Source: Streptomyces hyderabadensis (GTDB lineage Bacteria; Actinomycetota; Actinomycetes; Streptomycetales; Streptomycetaceae). From it: a DNA stretch of 64,000 nt. The translations under genes were made by a program, and so were the position numbers. Location: positions 1 through 64,000 of the forward strand of contig NZ_JAIOJZ010000003.1 in NCBI RefSeq assembly GCF_020404845.1, in the 5' to 3' direction. The first letter of the stretch is position 1, and every line of letters begins with the position of its first letter. This document shows positions 16,759 to 25,333 of the stretch, in pieces. The notes under the pieces were generated by a model. The model ran no database searches and had not been told where the DNA came from. It worked only from the letters and a program-made list of their open reading frames with translations.

Positions 16759-18276
16759 TCAGGCGCTCACAACCCCCGAGTCTGCCCGCTCCGCCCTCCG
16801 CAGCAACACCGCCGCCACCACCCCGCCCAGCAACACCGCCACCGCCCCCACCAGCTGACTGCTCTCCACTCCGGAGGAGAAGGCGTCGAGCACCCGCCCC
16901 CGCTCCGCCTCGCCGTCCGCCGAGGCCAGCGCCGCCGGCAACGACGTCGCCGCGACCGGCGCCAGCGCCGCGAACCGGGAGTTCAGCACCGCCCCGAGGA
17001 CGGCCACGCCCAGCCCGTTGCCGAACTCCGCCAGCGTGCCGTTGACGCCCGCGCCGACCCCCGCCTTGGCCGGCGGGATCGCGCTCATCAGCGCATGGGC
17101 CATGGCCGGATTGCCGAGCGCGCACCCCACGCCGATCAGCACCAGCCCCAGCAGCGTGCCGGCGTAGCCCTGCCCGGTCAGCGTGGCGATGGCCACCAGG
17201 CCCGCCGACATCAGCACCATGCTCAGCAGCACCCCCACCGGCGTGCCGAGCCTGGCCAGCCACTTCGCCGCCACCCCGGAGAAGTTCAGCAGCACCACCG
17301 TCAGGGCCAGCGGTGCGGTCCGCAGCCCGGCCTCCAGCGGGCCGTACCCGAGGACGAACTGCAGGTGCTGGGTGAGCAGGAACAGCGCCCCGCCCATCCC
17401 GAAGGTGATCAGCACCAGTCCGGCCACGGCGCCGGTGAACCGCTGGTCGCGGAAGAAGCTGAGGTCGAGCATCGGGTACGGGACGCGGCTCTCCCAGTAG
17501 GCGAAGAGCGCGAGCACCCCCGCGGCGACGGCGGCGGTGGCCAGGACCCGCGCCGACGTCCAGCCGTGCTCCGGGCCGGAGATGATCGCGTAGACCAGCG
17601 CGGCCATGCCGATCGTGGACAGGACGGCGCCGAGCAGGTCGGGCCGGTCGCCCTGCCGGTTCTTCGACTCCGGGACCAGGGTCACGACCGCGACCAGGCC
17701 GAGGGCCACCACCGGCAGGTTGATCAGGAAGATCGCCCCCCACCAGAAGTGGTCGAGCATGAAGCCGCCGATCAGCGGCCCGCAGGCGAAGCCGAGCGCG
17801 CTGACCGCGCTCCAGATGCCGATCGCCTTGGCGTGCTCGGCGGGCGCGAAGATCTGCATGACCACGGCGAGCGTGGTGGTCAGCAGCAGGACGCCGCCGA
17901 TGCCCATGCCGGCCCGCGCCGCGATCAACTGGCCGGTGGTGTCCGCGAGTCCGGCCGCCAGCGACCCGATGCCGAACAGGGCGAGGCCGGTGGCCAGCAT
18001 CTTCTTGCGGCCGTACCGGTCGGCCGCGCTGCCGGCGGTGAGCAGCAGGCCGGACTGGACGAGCGAGTAGGCGTTGATCATCCACTGGATGTCCGACGTG
18101 GCCGCGCCCAGCTCGTCGGTGAGCGAGGGGATCGCCACGTTCAGCACGGTGTTGTCCAGGACCACGGTGAGCTGGGCGAGGCTGATGACACCGAGGATCA
18201 GCCAGCGCTGCGGATGGCCCTGGAACGGGGGTGCGGTGTCCCGTTCCTTGGCGGATTCCTGGGGTGACGTCGTCAT
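16759..18276 (-). CDS. DHA2-family MFS multidrug exporter
   Basis: A 505-residue, 14-helix proton antiporter. Motif A (GSAADRYGRKKML) and motif C (GPLIGGFMLDHFW) are intact, and the charged N-terminus is about 25 residues long. It belongs to the EmrB/QacA group that exports drugs or antibiotics. The start ATG lies one base from a 37-base palindrome containing both promoter boxes, so there is almost no 5' leader. TetR follows on the same strand and is the probable repressor. Confidence 0.88.
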   Translation of the reverse strand: MTTSPQESAKERDTAPPFQGHPQRWLILGVISLAQLTVVLDNTVLNVAIPSLTDELGAATSDIQWMINAYSLVQSGLLLTAGSAADRYGRKKMLATGLALFGIGSLAAGLADTTGQLIAARAGMGIGGVLLLTTTLAVVMQIFAPAEHAKAIGIWSAVSALGFACGPLIGGFMLDHFWWGAIFLINLPVVALGLVAVVTLVPESKNRQGDRPDLLGAVLSTIGMAALVYAIISGPEHGWTSARVLATAAVAAGVLALFAYWESRVPYPMLDLSFFRDQRFTGAVAGLVLITFGMGGALFLLTQHLQFVLGYGPLEAGLRTAPLALTVVLLNFSGVAAKWLARLGTPVGVLLSMVLMSAGLVAIATLTGQGYAGTLLGLVLIGVGCALGNPAMAHALMSAIPPAKAGVGAGVNGTLAEFGNGLGVAVLGAVLNSRFAALAPVAATSLPAALASADGEAERGRVLDAFSSGVESSQLVGAVAVLLGGVVAAVLLRRAERADSGVVSA

Positions 18277-18277
18277 G

Positions 18278-18314
18278 TTGTACAGCGTATAGGACTCTCC
18301 TATACGCTGTACAA
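18278..18314. promoter_or_regulatory. Perfect palindromic operator-promoter of the MFS exporter
   Basis: Arms TTGTACAGCGTATAGGA (18278-18294) and TCCTATACGCTGTACAA (18298-18314) are exact complements around CTC. On the minus strand the arms contain TTGTAC, a 17-base spacer and TATACG, an ideal -35/-10 arrangement, and -10 ends nine bases before the ATG. By symmetry the same promoter faces the plus strand. A TetR dimer pair bound here would block polymerase fully. Confidence 0.85.
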
Positions 18315-18345
18315 CGGTTGCGCGACCTGTGGACGGAGGCGGCGG

Positions 18346-20586
18346 TCAGGTCGTCGGCGACGTCAGGTCGTAGAAGGTGGCCGAGCCGGCCGTCACCTCC
18401 TTGAAGTTGGCCTCGACCCACTCGGTGATCTGGGACGCGGTGCCGGAGTCGCCGCCCATGCCGCCCCCCGTGCCGCCGCCGATGAAGTAGTGGATCCGGC
18501 CGTCCGCCACGTACTGCTTGAACTGGGCCAGGGTCGGCGACGGATCCGTGCCGTTGAACCCGCCGATCGCCATCACCGGGTCACCGGTGCTGAGCTGGTA
18601 GCTCGCGGCGTTCTGGGAGCCGATCGCGGCAGCGGCCCAGGTGTACGCGTCGGCGTCGGTCTCCAGCAGCTTCTTCGCCTCGACGCCGACTTCGGCGCCG
18701 TTGAGCAGGCCGCCCATGCCGCCGCCGCCCGCGCCCATGCGGCCGCCCTCGCCGGACGGGCCGCCGGTCGCGCCGCCGTTCCGGCCGTTCGGCGCCTGGC
18801 CCGTCTGCCCGTTCTGGCCGTTCTGGCCGTTCTGGCCGTTCGGCGTCTGCCCGTTCTGGTTGGTGCCCCCGCCGCCCGGGGCCGTGCCACCGCCGGGGAA
18901 GCCGCCGCCCCCTGGAGCGCCCTGGCCCTGGCCGGGTGCGGTGCCGCCGCCCGGGAAGCCGCCGCCCCCGGGGCCACCGCCCCGGCCGCCGCCGGGGCCG
19001 CCGGGGCCGCCGCCCATGCTCGCGCCGGCCGGGCCGGCCGTGACGATGGAGCCGCTGTGCCCCTCCCGCACGGTGCTCAGCGTGTACGCGGTGGGCGCGG
19101 CCAGCGAGGCCACGAGGCCGAGTCCCGCCGCGGCGAGGGCGGTGCGCCGCCCCAGCCGGCCGGCGAAGACCAGCCCGAGCGCGGCGAGCAGGCCGCCGAC
19201 CAGGACCGGCAGCCTCAGCCAGGGGAGGTAGTCGGGCGTGCGGTTCAGCAGGACGTACCCCCAGGCCGCGCTCGCCGTGACGGCGGCGGCGAGGGCGAGC
19301 GAAGCCCACGGCCGCGCGCGGCGTTCCCAGAGCGTCGCTGCGCCCATGCCGATCACGGCCGCCAGGTACGGCGCCAGGGCCACCGTGTAGTACTGGTGGA
19401 AGATGCCCGCCATGTAGCTGAAGACGGCCGTCGTCATCAGCAGCGAGCCGCCCCAGACCAGCAGGGACGCGCGCGCGGTGTCCGTGCGGGCGGCCCGGCG
19501 CGTGGCGAGCAGGCCCGCGACGAGGAGGATCAGGGCGGCCGGGAGCAGCCAGGAGATCTGGCCGCCGATCTCGGAGTTGAACATCCGGTCCCAGCCGGTC
19601 TCGCCCCACTGCCCGCCGCTCCCGCCGCCGGGACCGCCCCCGCCGCCGACGCTGCCGGTCTCCTCGCCGTTGAGGCGGCCGAGGCCGTTGTAGCCGAACG
19701 TCAGCTCCAGGAAGCTGTTGTTCTGCGAGCCGCCGATGTACGGGCGGGACGAGGCCGGCCACAGCTCGACCACCGCGACCCACCAGCCGCCGGAGACGAC
19801 GATCGCGGCGGTCGCCAGCGCGAGCTGGCCGAGGCGCTTCCTGAGCCGCACCGGTGCGCAGACGCCGTAGACCAGGGCGAGCGGGGGCAGGATCAGGAAG
19901 GCCTGGAGGGTCTTCGCCAGGAACGCGAAGCCGACGGCGACGCCCGCCCACACCAGCCACTTGGTCCGGCCGTCCTCCAGCGCCCGTACGACGAGGTAGC
20001 AGGCGACGGACATCAGCAGGGCGAGGAGCGCGTCCGGGTTGTTGAAGCGGAACATCAGCGCGGCGACCGGCGTGAGCGCGAGGACGGCGCCCGCGATCAG
20101 CCCGGCCGCGGGGCTGAACCGGCGGCGCACGGCCGCGTACACGACGGCGACCGTGCCCACCCCCATCAGCACCTCGGGGACGAGGATCGACCAGGAGGAG
20201 AGGCCGAAGATCCGCACCGCCAGCGCCATCGGCCACAGCGCGGCCGGGGGCTTGTCCACGGTGATGGCGTTGCCCGCGTCGAGCGAGCCGAAGAAGAACG
20301 CCTTCCAGGACTGGCTGCCGGCCTGTACGGCCGCCGAGTAGAAGGAGTTGGCCCAGCCGGAGGCGCTCAGGTTGCAGAGGTAGAGGAGGGCGGTGGCCAG
20401 CAGGAGGCCGAGGAAGGCGGGGCGCACCCAGCGCGGGTCCTCGGGGCGGCCGCGCCACACCCGGCCGAGCCGGGGCCGCCGCGCCCGCCGGGGCTGCCGG
20501 TGGGCGGCGGGCGGCGGCACCGCGCCCTCGGGGACGGGGGCGGGTGGGCCGTCGGCGGCCGCGATCGGGTCGTAGTGCGTCGTCAT
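18346..20586 (-). CDS. GT39 (PMT/ArnT-like) membrane glycosyltransferase
   Basis: A 746-residue polytopic protein. Residues 55-480 carry about eleven transmembrane helices with the GT39 features: an acidic site near the first outer loop (residues 90-115, VDKPPAALWPMAL) and a polyprenyl-phosphate-sugar-dependent fold. A Gly/Pro/Asn/Gln-rich low-complexity stretch (about residues 520-630) precedes a soluble C-terminal domain of 110 residues. It probably transfers a sugar from a lipid carrier to an extracytoplasmic acceptor. Its ATG overlaps the stop of the GT2 gene (ATGA), and GT2 probably makes its lipid-linked donor. Confidence 0.83.
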   Translation of the reverse strand: MTTHYDPIAAADGPPAPVPEGAVPPPAAHRQPRRARRPRLGRVWRGRPEDPRWVRPAFLGLLLATALLYLCNLSASGWANSFYSAAVQAGSQSWKAFFFGSLDAGNAITVDKPPAALWPMALAVRIFGLSSWSILVPEVLMGVGTVAVVYAAVRRRFSPAAGLIAGAVLALTPVAALMFRFNNPDALLALLMSVACYLVVRALEDGRTKWLVWAGVAVGFAFLAKTLQAFLILPPLALVYGVCAPVRLRKRLGQLALATAAIVVSGGWWVAVVELWPASSRPYIGGSQNNSFLELTFGYNGLGRLNGEETGSVGGGGGPGGGSGGQWGETGWDRMFNSEIGGQISWLLPAALILLVAGLLATRRAARTDTARASLLVWGGSLLMTTAVFSYMAGIFHQYYTVALAPYLAAVIGMGAATLWERRARPWASLALAAAVTASAAWGYVLLNRTPDYLPWLRLPVLVGGLLAALGLVFAGRLGRRTALAAAGLGLVASLAAPTAYTLSTVREGHSGSIVTAGPAGASMGGGPGGPGGGRGGGPGGGGFPGGGTAPGQGQGAPGGGGFPGGGTAPGGGGTNQNGQTPNGQNGQNGQNGQTGQAPNGRNGGATGGPSGEGGRMGAGGGGMGGLLNGAEVGVEAKKLLETDADAYTWAAAAIGSQNAASYQLSTGDPVMAIGGFNGTDPSPTLAQFKQYVADGRIHYFIGGGTGGGMGGDSGTASQITEWVEANFKEVTAGSATFYDLTSPTT

Positions 20587-21917
20587 CGGGCGTCGCTCCA
20601 GTCACGCTGCGGGTCCGGAAGGCGGGGTTCCGAGGGGTGGGGTTCCGAGGGGTGAGGTTCCGGGGCGGGGGCCGCGGGCGGCGCGTCCGGGAACACCCAG
20701 GCGCGGAAGAGCAGGAAGCGCAGCACGGTGGCCGCGAGGTTGGCGGCGATCAGCACCGCCAGCTCGGTGGAGTGGTCGGGGTCGGTCGTCGCCGCGCTCA
20801 GGGCGGCCAGCGAACCGCTGGTCAGCGCGAGGCCGATGCCGAACACGACCAGCCCCTGTGCCTGGTGCCGCACGGCGCCGCCCCGGCCCCGCACCCCGAA
20901 GGTCAGCCGCCGGTTGGCGGCGGTGTTGGCGACCGCCGAGACCAGCAGCGCGAGCGCGTTGGCGAGCTGGGAGCCCGCGAAGTGCCGGAAGCCGCTGTAG
21001 AGGAGCAGGTAGAAGAGGGTGGACAGGGCGCCGACCACGCAGAAGCCCACGAGTTGCCGGGCCAGCCCCTGCGGTACGCCGGTCAGGTCGCGGTCGCGCG
21101 GGTCGTCGCCGAAGGGACGCGCCAGCCGGTCCAGCGGCAGCGAACCGGTGGCCAGGGCCTTGCCGACCCGCCACACGCCCTTGAGGTCCTCGGTCGCCGT
21201 GCGCACGATGTGCACGGTGGAGTCCGGGTCGTCGACCCAGTCGACCGGCACCTCGTGGATCCGGCACCCGGCGCGCTCGGCGAGCACCAGCATCTCGGTG
21301 TCGAAGAACCAGCCGGTGTCCTCCACCAGCGGCAGCAGCACCTGGGCCACGTCCCGGCGGATCGCCTTGAAGCCGCACTGCGCGTCCGAGAAGCGGGCCT
21401 GGAGGGAGCCGCGCAGGATGAGGTTGTAGGTACGGGAGATGAACTCCCGCTTGGCGCCGCGCACCACCCGTGAGCTGCGGGCGAGCCGGGAGCCGATGGC
21501 GAGGTCCGAGTGGCCGGAGATCAGCGGCGCCACCAGCGGCAGCAGCGCGTTCAGGTCGGTGGAGAGGTCCACGTCCATGTAGGCGAGGACCGGGGCGTCC
21601 GAGGCCGACCAGACGGTCCTGAGCGCCCGGCCGCGCCCCTTCTGCTCCAGCCGGACGGACCTGACCGCCGGGAAGTCCGCCGCCAGGCGGGCCGCGACCT
21701 GCGGGGTGCCGTCCGTGGAGGCGTTGTCCGCGACCGTGATGCGGAAGGCGTACGGGAACGTCCGGGTGAGGTGCTCGTGCAGTCTCAGGACGCACGGCCC
21801 GAGGTCCTTCTCCTCGTTGTAGACGGGGACCACTACGTCCAGGACAGGCGTACCGGCTCCTGCGGCCGGGAGGTGCTCCCGCGCCGGCAGGGAGCCGGGA
21901 GAAGAGTCGGTTCGCAT
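20583..21917 (-). CDS. GT2 polyprenyl-phosphate glycosyltransferase with GtrA domain
   Basis: A 444-residue fusion. The N-terminal GT2 domain (about residues 25-250) shows VVVPVYNEEKDLG, DNASTDGT and the DxD-type motif YMDVDLSTD, typical of dolichyl-phosphate-mannose synthases. The C-terminal GtrA domain (about residues 285-410) has four transmembrane helices and may flip or hold the lipid-linked sugar. The last 30 residues hold a Pro-rich repeat (PHPSEPHPSEP). It lies between the sensor kinase and the GT39 gene with overlapping or near-overlapping codons. Its start codon lies in the loop of a long inverted repeat. Confidence 0.85.
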   Translation of the reverse strand: MRTDSSPGSLPAREHLPAAGAGTPVLDVVVPVYNEEKDLGPCVLRLHEHLTRTFPYAFRITVADNASTDGTPQVAARLAADFPAVRSVRLEQKGRGRALRTVWSASDAPVLAYMDVDLSTDLNALLPLVAPLISGHSDLAIGSRLARSSRVVRGAKREFISRTYNLILRGSLQARFSDAQCGFKAIRRDVAQVLLPLVEDTGWFFDTEMLVLAERAGCRIHEVPVDWVDDPDSTVHIVRTATEDLKGVWRVGKALATGSLPLDRLARPFGDDPRDRDLTGVPQGLARQLVGFCVVGALSTLFYLLLYSGFRHFAGSQLANALALLVSAVANTAANRRLTFGVRGRGGAVRHQAQGLVVFGIGLALTSGSLAALSAATTDPDHSTELAVLIAANLAATVLRFLLFRAWVFPDAPPAAPAPEPHPSEPHPSEPRLPDPQRDWSDAR

Positions 21918-21933
21918 GGGACCGACTCTTCTC
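21899..21933 (-). promoter_or_regulatory. Inverted repeat enclosing the GT2 start codon
   Basis: Perfect 13-base arms GAGAAGAGTCGGT (21899-21911) and ACCGACTCTTCTC (21921-21933) flank nine bases that contain the GT2 initiation codon (21915-21917). In the mRNA the arms form a hairpin with AUG in the loop and the purine-rich GAGAAGAG, the only likely ribosome site, in the stem. The stop of the kinase gene lies in the same arm. Confidence 0.7.
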
Positions 21934-23485
21934 AACTCCCCTGTCGCACCCGTGTGGTGGAACTGTGCTGTGCCTGTGAGTGCGCCGGGGCCTCCGGTCG
22001 GCCCTCTTCGGCGGCGGGCAGGTACACGGTGAAGGCGGTCCGCCCCGGCGCGCTGTCGACCGTCACGCCGCCGCCGTGCGCGGTCGTCACGGCCTGCACG
22101 ATGGCGAGTCCGAGACCCGTCGAGCCGGTCGCGCGGGACCGCGCGGAGTCCCCTCGCGCGAAGCGCTCGAAGACGTGCGGCAGCAACTCGGGCGGGATAC
22201 CGGGCCCGTTGTCCACTACGTCCACGCACCACCACGCCCCGTCGCCGCGCACGCGCGCGGTGACGGTCGTGCCCGGCGGCGTGTGGCTGCGGGCGTTGCC
22301 CAGCAGGTTGACCAGCACCTGCTGGAGCCGGGCCGGGTCCGCCCGGACCAGGGCGGGCTCGTCGGGCAGGTCGAGCCGCCAGGTGTGGTCGAGACCGGCC
22401 GCGCGGGCGTCGCTGACGGTGTCCACGACGAGCGGTACGAGGTCGGTCGGCCCGAACTCCAGCGGCCGCCCGGCGTCCAGGCGGGCGAGCAGCAGCAGAT
22501 CCTCGACCAGCAGGGTCATGCGGCCGGCCTCGGACTCGATGCGGCGCAGCGCGTGCCGGGTGTCGGGGCCGACCTGCTCGCGCCCCCTGCGGGTGAGTTC
22601 GGCGTAGCCGCGGATGGAGGCGAGCGGGGTGCGCAGTTCGTGGCTGGCGTCGGCGACGAACTGCCGTACCCGCGTCTCGCTCCGCTGGCGGGCGTGCAGG
22701 GCTCCGTGCACGTGGTCCAGCATCCGGTTGAGCGCGGAGCCGACCCGGCCGACCTCGGTGTGCGGGTCGCACTCGGACTCCGGGACCCGTTCGTCGAGGT
22801 TCACCTCGCCCGCGTGCAGCGGGAGTTCGGAGACCCGGGTCGCGGTGGCGGCGACCCGGCGCAGGGGGCGGGTGGCGACGCCGACGATGACGGCCCCGGC
22901 GAGCGAGGCGGCGACGAGTCCGGCGGCGGTGACGCTGGCCTCCACGAGGACCAGGGTGCTGATGGTGGCGTCGACGTCCGAGGTGGGCAGGGCCGCGTAG
23001 TAGCCGTCGTGGTACTCGACGCGGTAGTCGCCGAGGCCGGGGATCTCGACGGTGTGCGCGTCGCCGTCCCGGGGGACGGAGGCGAGCGCGGTGCGCTGGT
23101 CCTCGTCGAGGGAGACCGCGGTGGTCCGGCTGGGGTCCGTGCTCTCGTCGTCCCTCTCACCGTACTTGGCGTCGACGACGGCACCGTCCTGCGTCTCGGC
23201 GACGATGGTGTCGCGCGGCTGCGGGCCCCCGTGGGTGACGAAGTCGTCGAGGTCCATCCGCTGCTTCACCCCGCCGCCGGGGCCGGGGTCGCCCGGTGGG
23301 CCGAAGCCGGACACCCGGGCCGCGACCTCGCGCACCTGTCCGTCCAGCTGCTCGTACAGGTGCGAGCGCAGCGCCACCGTCGTCACCGTGCCGATCACCG
23401 CGCACACCACCGCGATCAGCGCCACCGACGCGACGACGAGCCGCGTCCGCAGGGTCCGCGGCCGCGGTCGTCGCCGCCGGGTCAT
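21932..23485 (-). CDS. Two-component sensor histidine kinase
   Basis: A 517-residue membrane kinase with a first helix at residues 14-36, an extracytoplasmic sensor of about 130 residues, a second helix near residues 170-195, a HAMP linker, a HisKA H-box (FVADASHELRTPLASIRGY) and HATPase N-, G1- and G2-boxes (NLLGNARSHT, DNGPGIPP, GSTGLGLAIV). All catalytic motifs are present. ATG 23485 overlaps the response-regulator stop as ATGA. Regulating an envelope-glycosylation operon with which it is linked is a plausible role. Confidence 0.9.
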   Translation of the reverse strand: MTRRRRPRPRTLRTRLVVASVALIAVVCAVIGTVTTVALRSHLYEQLDGQVREVAARVSGFGPPGDPGPGGGVKQRMDLDDFVTHGGPQPRDTIVAETQDGAVVDAKYGERDDESTDPSRTTAVSLDEDQRTALASVPRDGDAHTVEIPGLGDYRVEYHDGYYAALPTSDVDATISTLVLVEASVTAAGLVAASLAGAVIVGVATRPLRRVAATATRVSELPLHAGEVNLDERVPESECDPHTEVGRVGSALNRMLDHVHGALHARQRSETRVRQFVADASHELRTPLASIRGYAELTRRGREQVGPDTRHALRRIESEAGRMTLLVEDLLLLARLDAGRPLEFGPTDLVPLVVDTVSDARAAGLDHTWRLDLPDEPALVRADPARLQQVLVNLLGNARSHTPPGTTVTARVRGDGAWWCVDVVDNGPGIPPELLPHVFERFARGDSARSRATGSTGLGLAIVQAVTTAHGGGVTVDSAPGRTAFTVYLPAAEEGRPEAPAHSQAQHSSTTRVRQGS

Positions 23486-24222
23486 GACGCCGCGGGCTTG
23501 ATCAGGTAACCGGCGCCGCGCCGGGTGTGGATCATCGGCTCGCGGCCCGCGTCGATCTTCCGGCGCAGGTAGGAGATGTACAGCTCGACCACGTTGGCCT
23601 GGCCGCCGAAGTCGTAGGACCACACGCGGTCCAGGATCTGCGCCTTGCTCAGCACCCGCCGCGGGTTGCGCATGAGGAAGCGCAGCAGCTCGAACTCGGT
23701 GGCGGTGAGGTGGATGCCGTCGCCGCCGCGGGTGACCTCGTGGCTGTCCTCGTCGAGGGTGAGGTCGCCGACGACGAGTACGGAGTCGGAGCGCCGGTCG
23801 GCGGCGCCCGAGCGGCGGATCAGCCCGCGCAGCCGGGCGACGACCTCCTCCAGGCTGAACGGCTTGGTGACGTAGTCGTCGCCGCCCGCGGTCAGCCCGG
23901 CGATCCGGTCCTCCACGGCGTCCTTGGCGGTCAGGAACAGCACCGGCACGTCCGGCAGGTCGCGACGCAGCCGCCCCAGCACGCTCAGGCCGTCCATGTC
24001 GGGCAGCATCATGTCCAGTACGACGGCGTCGGGCCGGAACTCGCGCGCGGTCTGGACGGCGCCGTGGCCGTCCCCCGCGCTGCGGATCTGCCAGCCCTCG
24101 TAGCGCAGGGCCATGGACAGCAGTTCGGTGATGGACTGCTCGTCGTCCACTACAAGCACCCGGACGGGGCTCCCGTCCGGCCTCAGCAGTTCGGTGCGCC
24201 CCTGGGGCGAGGTCGTGGTCAT
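23482..24222 (-). CDS. OmpR-family response regulator
   Basis: A 246-residue regulator. The receiver domain (about residues 20-130) has the acidic pair VVDDE, phospho-acceptor Asp in VLDMMLPDMDG and Lys in VTKPF. The C-terminal winged helix (about residues 145-240) has the RRVLSKAQILDRVWSYDF pattern. It is cotranscribed with the kinase (ATGA overlap). A GTG at 24231 is an alternative start three codons upstream. Two direct repeats of CTCTGAGAA 22 and 55 bases upstream of that start are candidate autoregulatory sites. Confidence 0.9.
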   Translation of the reverse strand: MTTTSPQGRTELLRPDGSPVRVLVVDDEQSITELLSMALRYEGWQIRSAGDGHGAVQTAREFRPDAVVLDMMLPDMDGLSVLGRLRRDLPDVPVLFLTAKDAVEDRIAGLTAGGDDYVTKPFSLEEVVARLRGLIRRSGAADRRSDSVLVVGDLTLDEDSHEVTRGGDGIHLTATEFELLRFLMRNPRRVLSKAQILDRVWSYDFGGQANVVELYISYLRRKIDAGREPMIHTRRGAGYLIKPAAS

Positions 24223-24243
24223 AGCGGACACGATGTCGGGGCG

Positions 24244-24285
24244 CTCTGAGAAGGCTCTTTCTCCAAGCTGTGATTTCTCTGAGAA
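24244..24285 (-). promoter_or_regulatory. Direct repeats upstream of the response regulator
   Basis: CTCTGAGAA occurs at 24244-24252 and 24277-24285, exactly 33 bases apart, about three helical turns. OmpR-family regulators bind direct repeats, so this may be an autoregulatory site. Confidence 0.4.
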
Positions 24286-24360
24286 ACGCGCGGGCTCGGC
24301 GCCGGGGGGCGCCGGAGTGCCGCCGGGGGCGCGGGGTGTCGGCGGGGCCTGGGGGGTCGG

Positions 24361-24506
24361 CGGGGACCGGAGTGCCGCCAGGGGCCTGGGATGTCGCCGG
24401 GGCCCAGGGTTTCGGCGGGGACCGGGGTTTCGGCGGGGACCGGAGTGCCGCCAGGGGCCTGGGGTGTCGCCGGGGCCCAGGGTTTCGGCGGGGACCGGGG
24501 TTTCGG
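24361..24506. repeat. 73-bp tandem duplication
   Basis: A 73-base unit beginning CGGGGACCGGAGTGCCGCCA is present at 24361-24433 and 24434-24506 with one difference, and the first bases of a third copy follow. It fills the spacer between the gntR end and the response-regulator start. Confidence 0.8.
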
Positions 24507-24519
24507 CGGGGTGCCGCCG

Positions 24520-25218
24520 TCAGTCCTCCCCGGTCAGGTCCTCCGCGGTCAGGCCCTCCGCCGTGAGGGTCAGGTGGCGGACCAGCACCTCGGCCGCGGT
24601 GTCGGCGTCGCGCGCCAGCGCCGCCTCCTCGAGCTGCCGGTGCTCCTCGATGCCGTCCCGGCCGGGATTGCGGTGCGCCGACCAGCGGCGGGCCAGTTCG
24701 CTCGCCGTCCACAGCCGGTCGAAGGTCTCCAGCAGCACGGGGTTGCCGCAGCCCTCCATCAGGGCGCGGTGGAAGAGCCGGTGCGCCTCGGACCACGCCT
24801 CGCTGTAGTACTCGCCCTCCTCCGCCGTGTACGGGGGCGTGCGGGACAGCCGGTGGTGGGCGGCGCGCACCCGGGCCTCCCAGTCGACGTCGCCGCGCTC
24901 GACGGACATCCGCAGCAGCACCGGTTCGATGGTGCGGCGGGCCTCCGCGACCTCCTGCCAGCGGCGGTCGGAGAAGGCCGGGACGGCAAAGCCCCGGTTG
25001 GGCAGCCGGTCGGCGAGCCCGTCGCCGACCACCCGCACGAGGGCCTCGCGCACCACGGCCAGGCTCACCCCCTGCTCCTTGGCGAGGTCCTGCGGCTTGA
25101 GGGCGGCGCCGGGGGCGTGGTCGCCGCGCATGATCGCGTCCCGCAGGCGCACGTAGACCTGCTCGGAGAGCATCCGCTTGCCCGTCGGCGGGGCGGGGGT
25201 GGGGTCGGTCTGAGTCAT
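24520..25218 (-). CDS. GntR-family (FadR/FCD-type) regulator
   Basis: A 232-residue regulator. The N-terminal winged helix (about residues 15-80, with QVYVRLRDAIMRGDHAPG and LAVVREALVR) is followed by an all-helical FCD ligand domain with conserved metal-site His residues (AHHRL, HRLFHRA). The C-terminus repeats LTAEGLTAEDLTGED. FCD regulators respond to organic acids. A palindrome (25244-25255) lies between it and the divergent YbhB gene. TATGCT ends six bases before the ATG, so transcription is probably leaderless. Confidence 0.85.
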   Translation of the reverse strand: MTQTDPTPAPPTGKRMLSEQVYVRLRDAIMRGDHAPGAALKPQDLAKEQGVSLAVVREALVRVVGDGLADRLPNRGFAVPAFSDRRWQEVAEARRTIEPVLLRMSVERGDVDWEARVRAAHHRLSRTPPYTAEEGEYYSEAWSEAHRLFHRALMEGCGNPVLLETFDRLWTASELARRWSAHRNPGRDGIEEHRQLEEAALARDADTAAEVLVRHLTLTAEGLTAEDLTGED

Positions 25219-25243
25219 GAGGGAAGCATAGACGATCCCTTGG

Positions 25244-25255
25244 ATAATCGATTAT
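25244..25255. promoter_or_regulatory. Palindrome upstream of gntR, candidate operator
   Basis: ATAATCGATTAT is a perfect 12-base palindrome and one of the most AT-rich spots in the region. It begins 26 bases before the gntR start, between the likely -35 and -10 boxes. Confidence 0.45.
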
Positions 25256-25333
25256 TAGTGTTATGGTCGATTGCAACGGCCGACGGGGCCTCGCCCGGCT
25301 CCACCGGCTCCACCCATGACCAGGCCGCGCATA

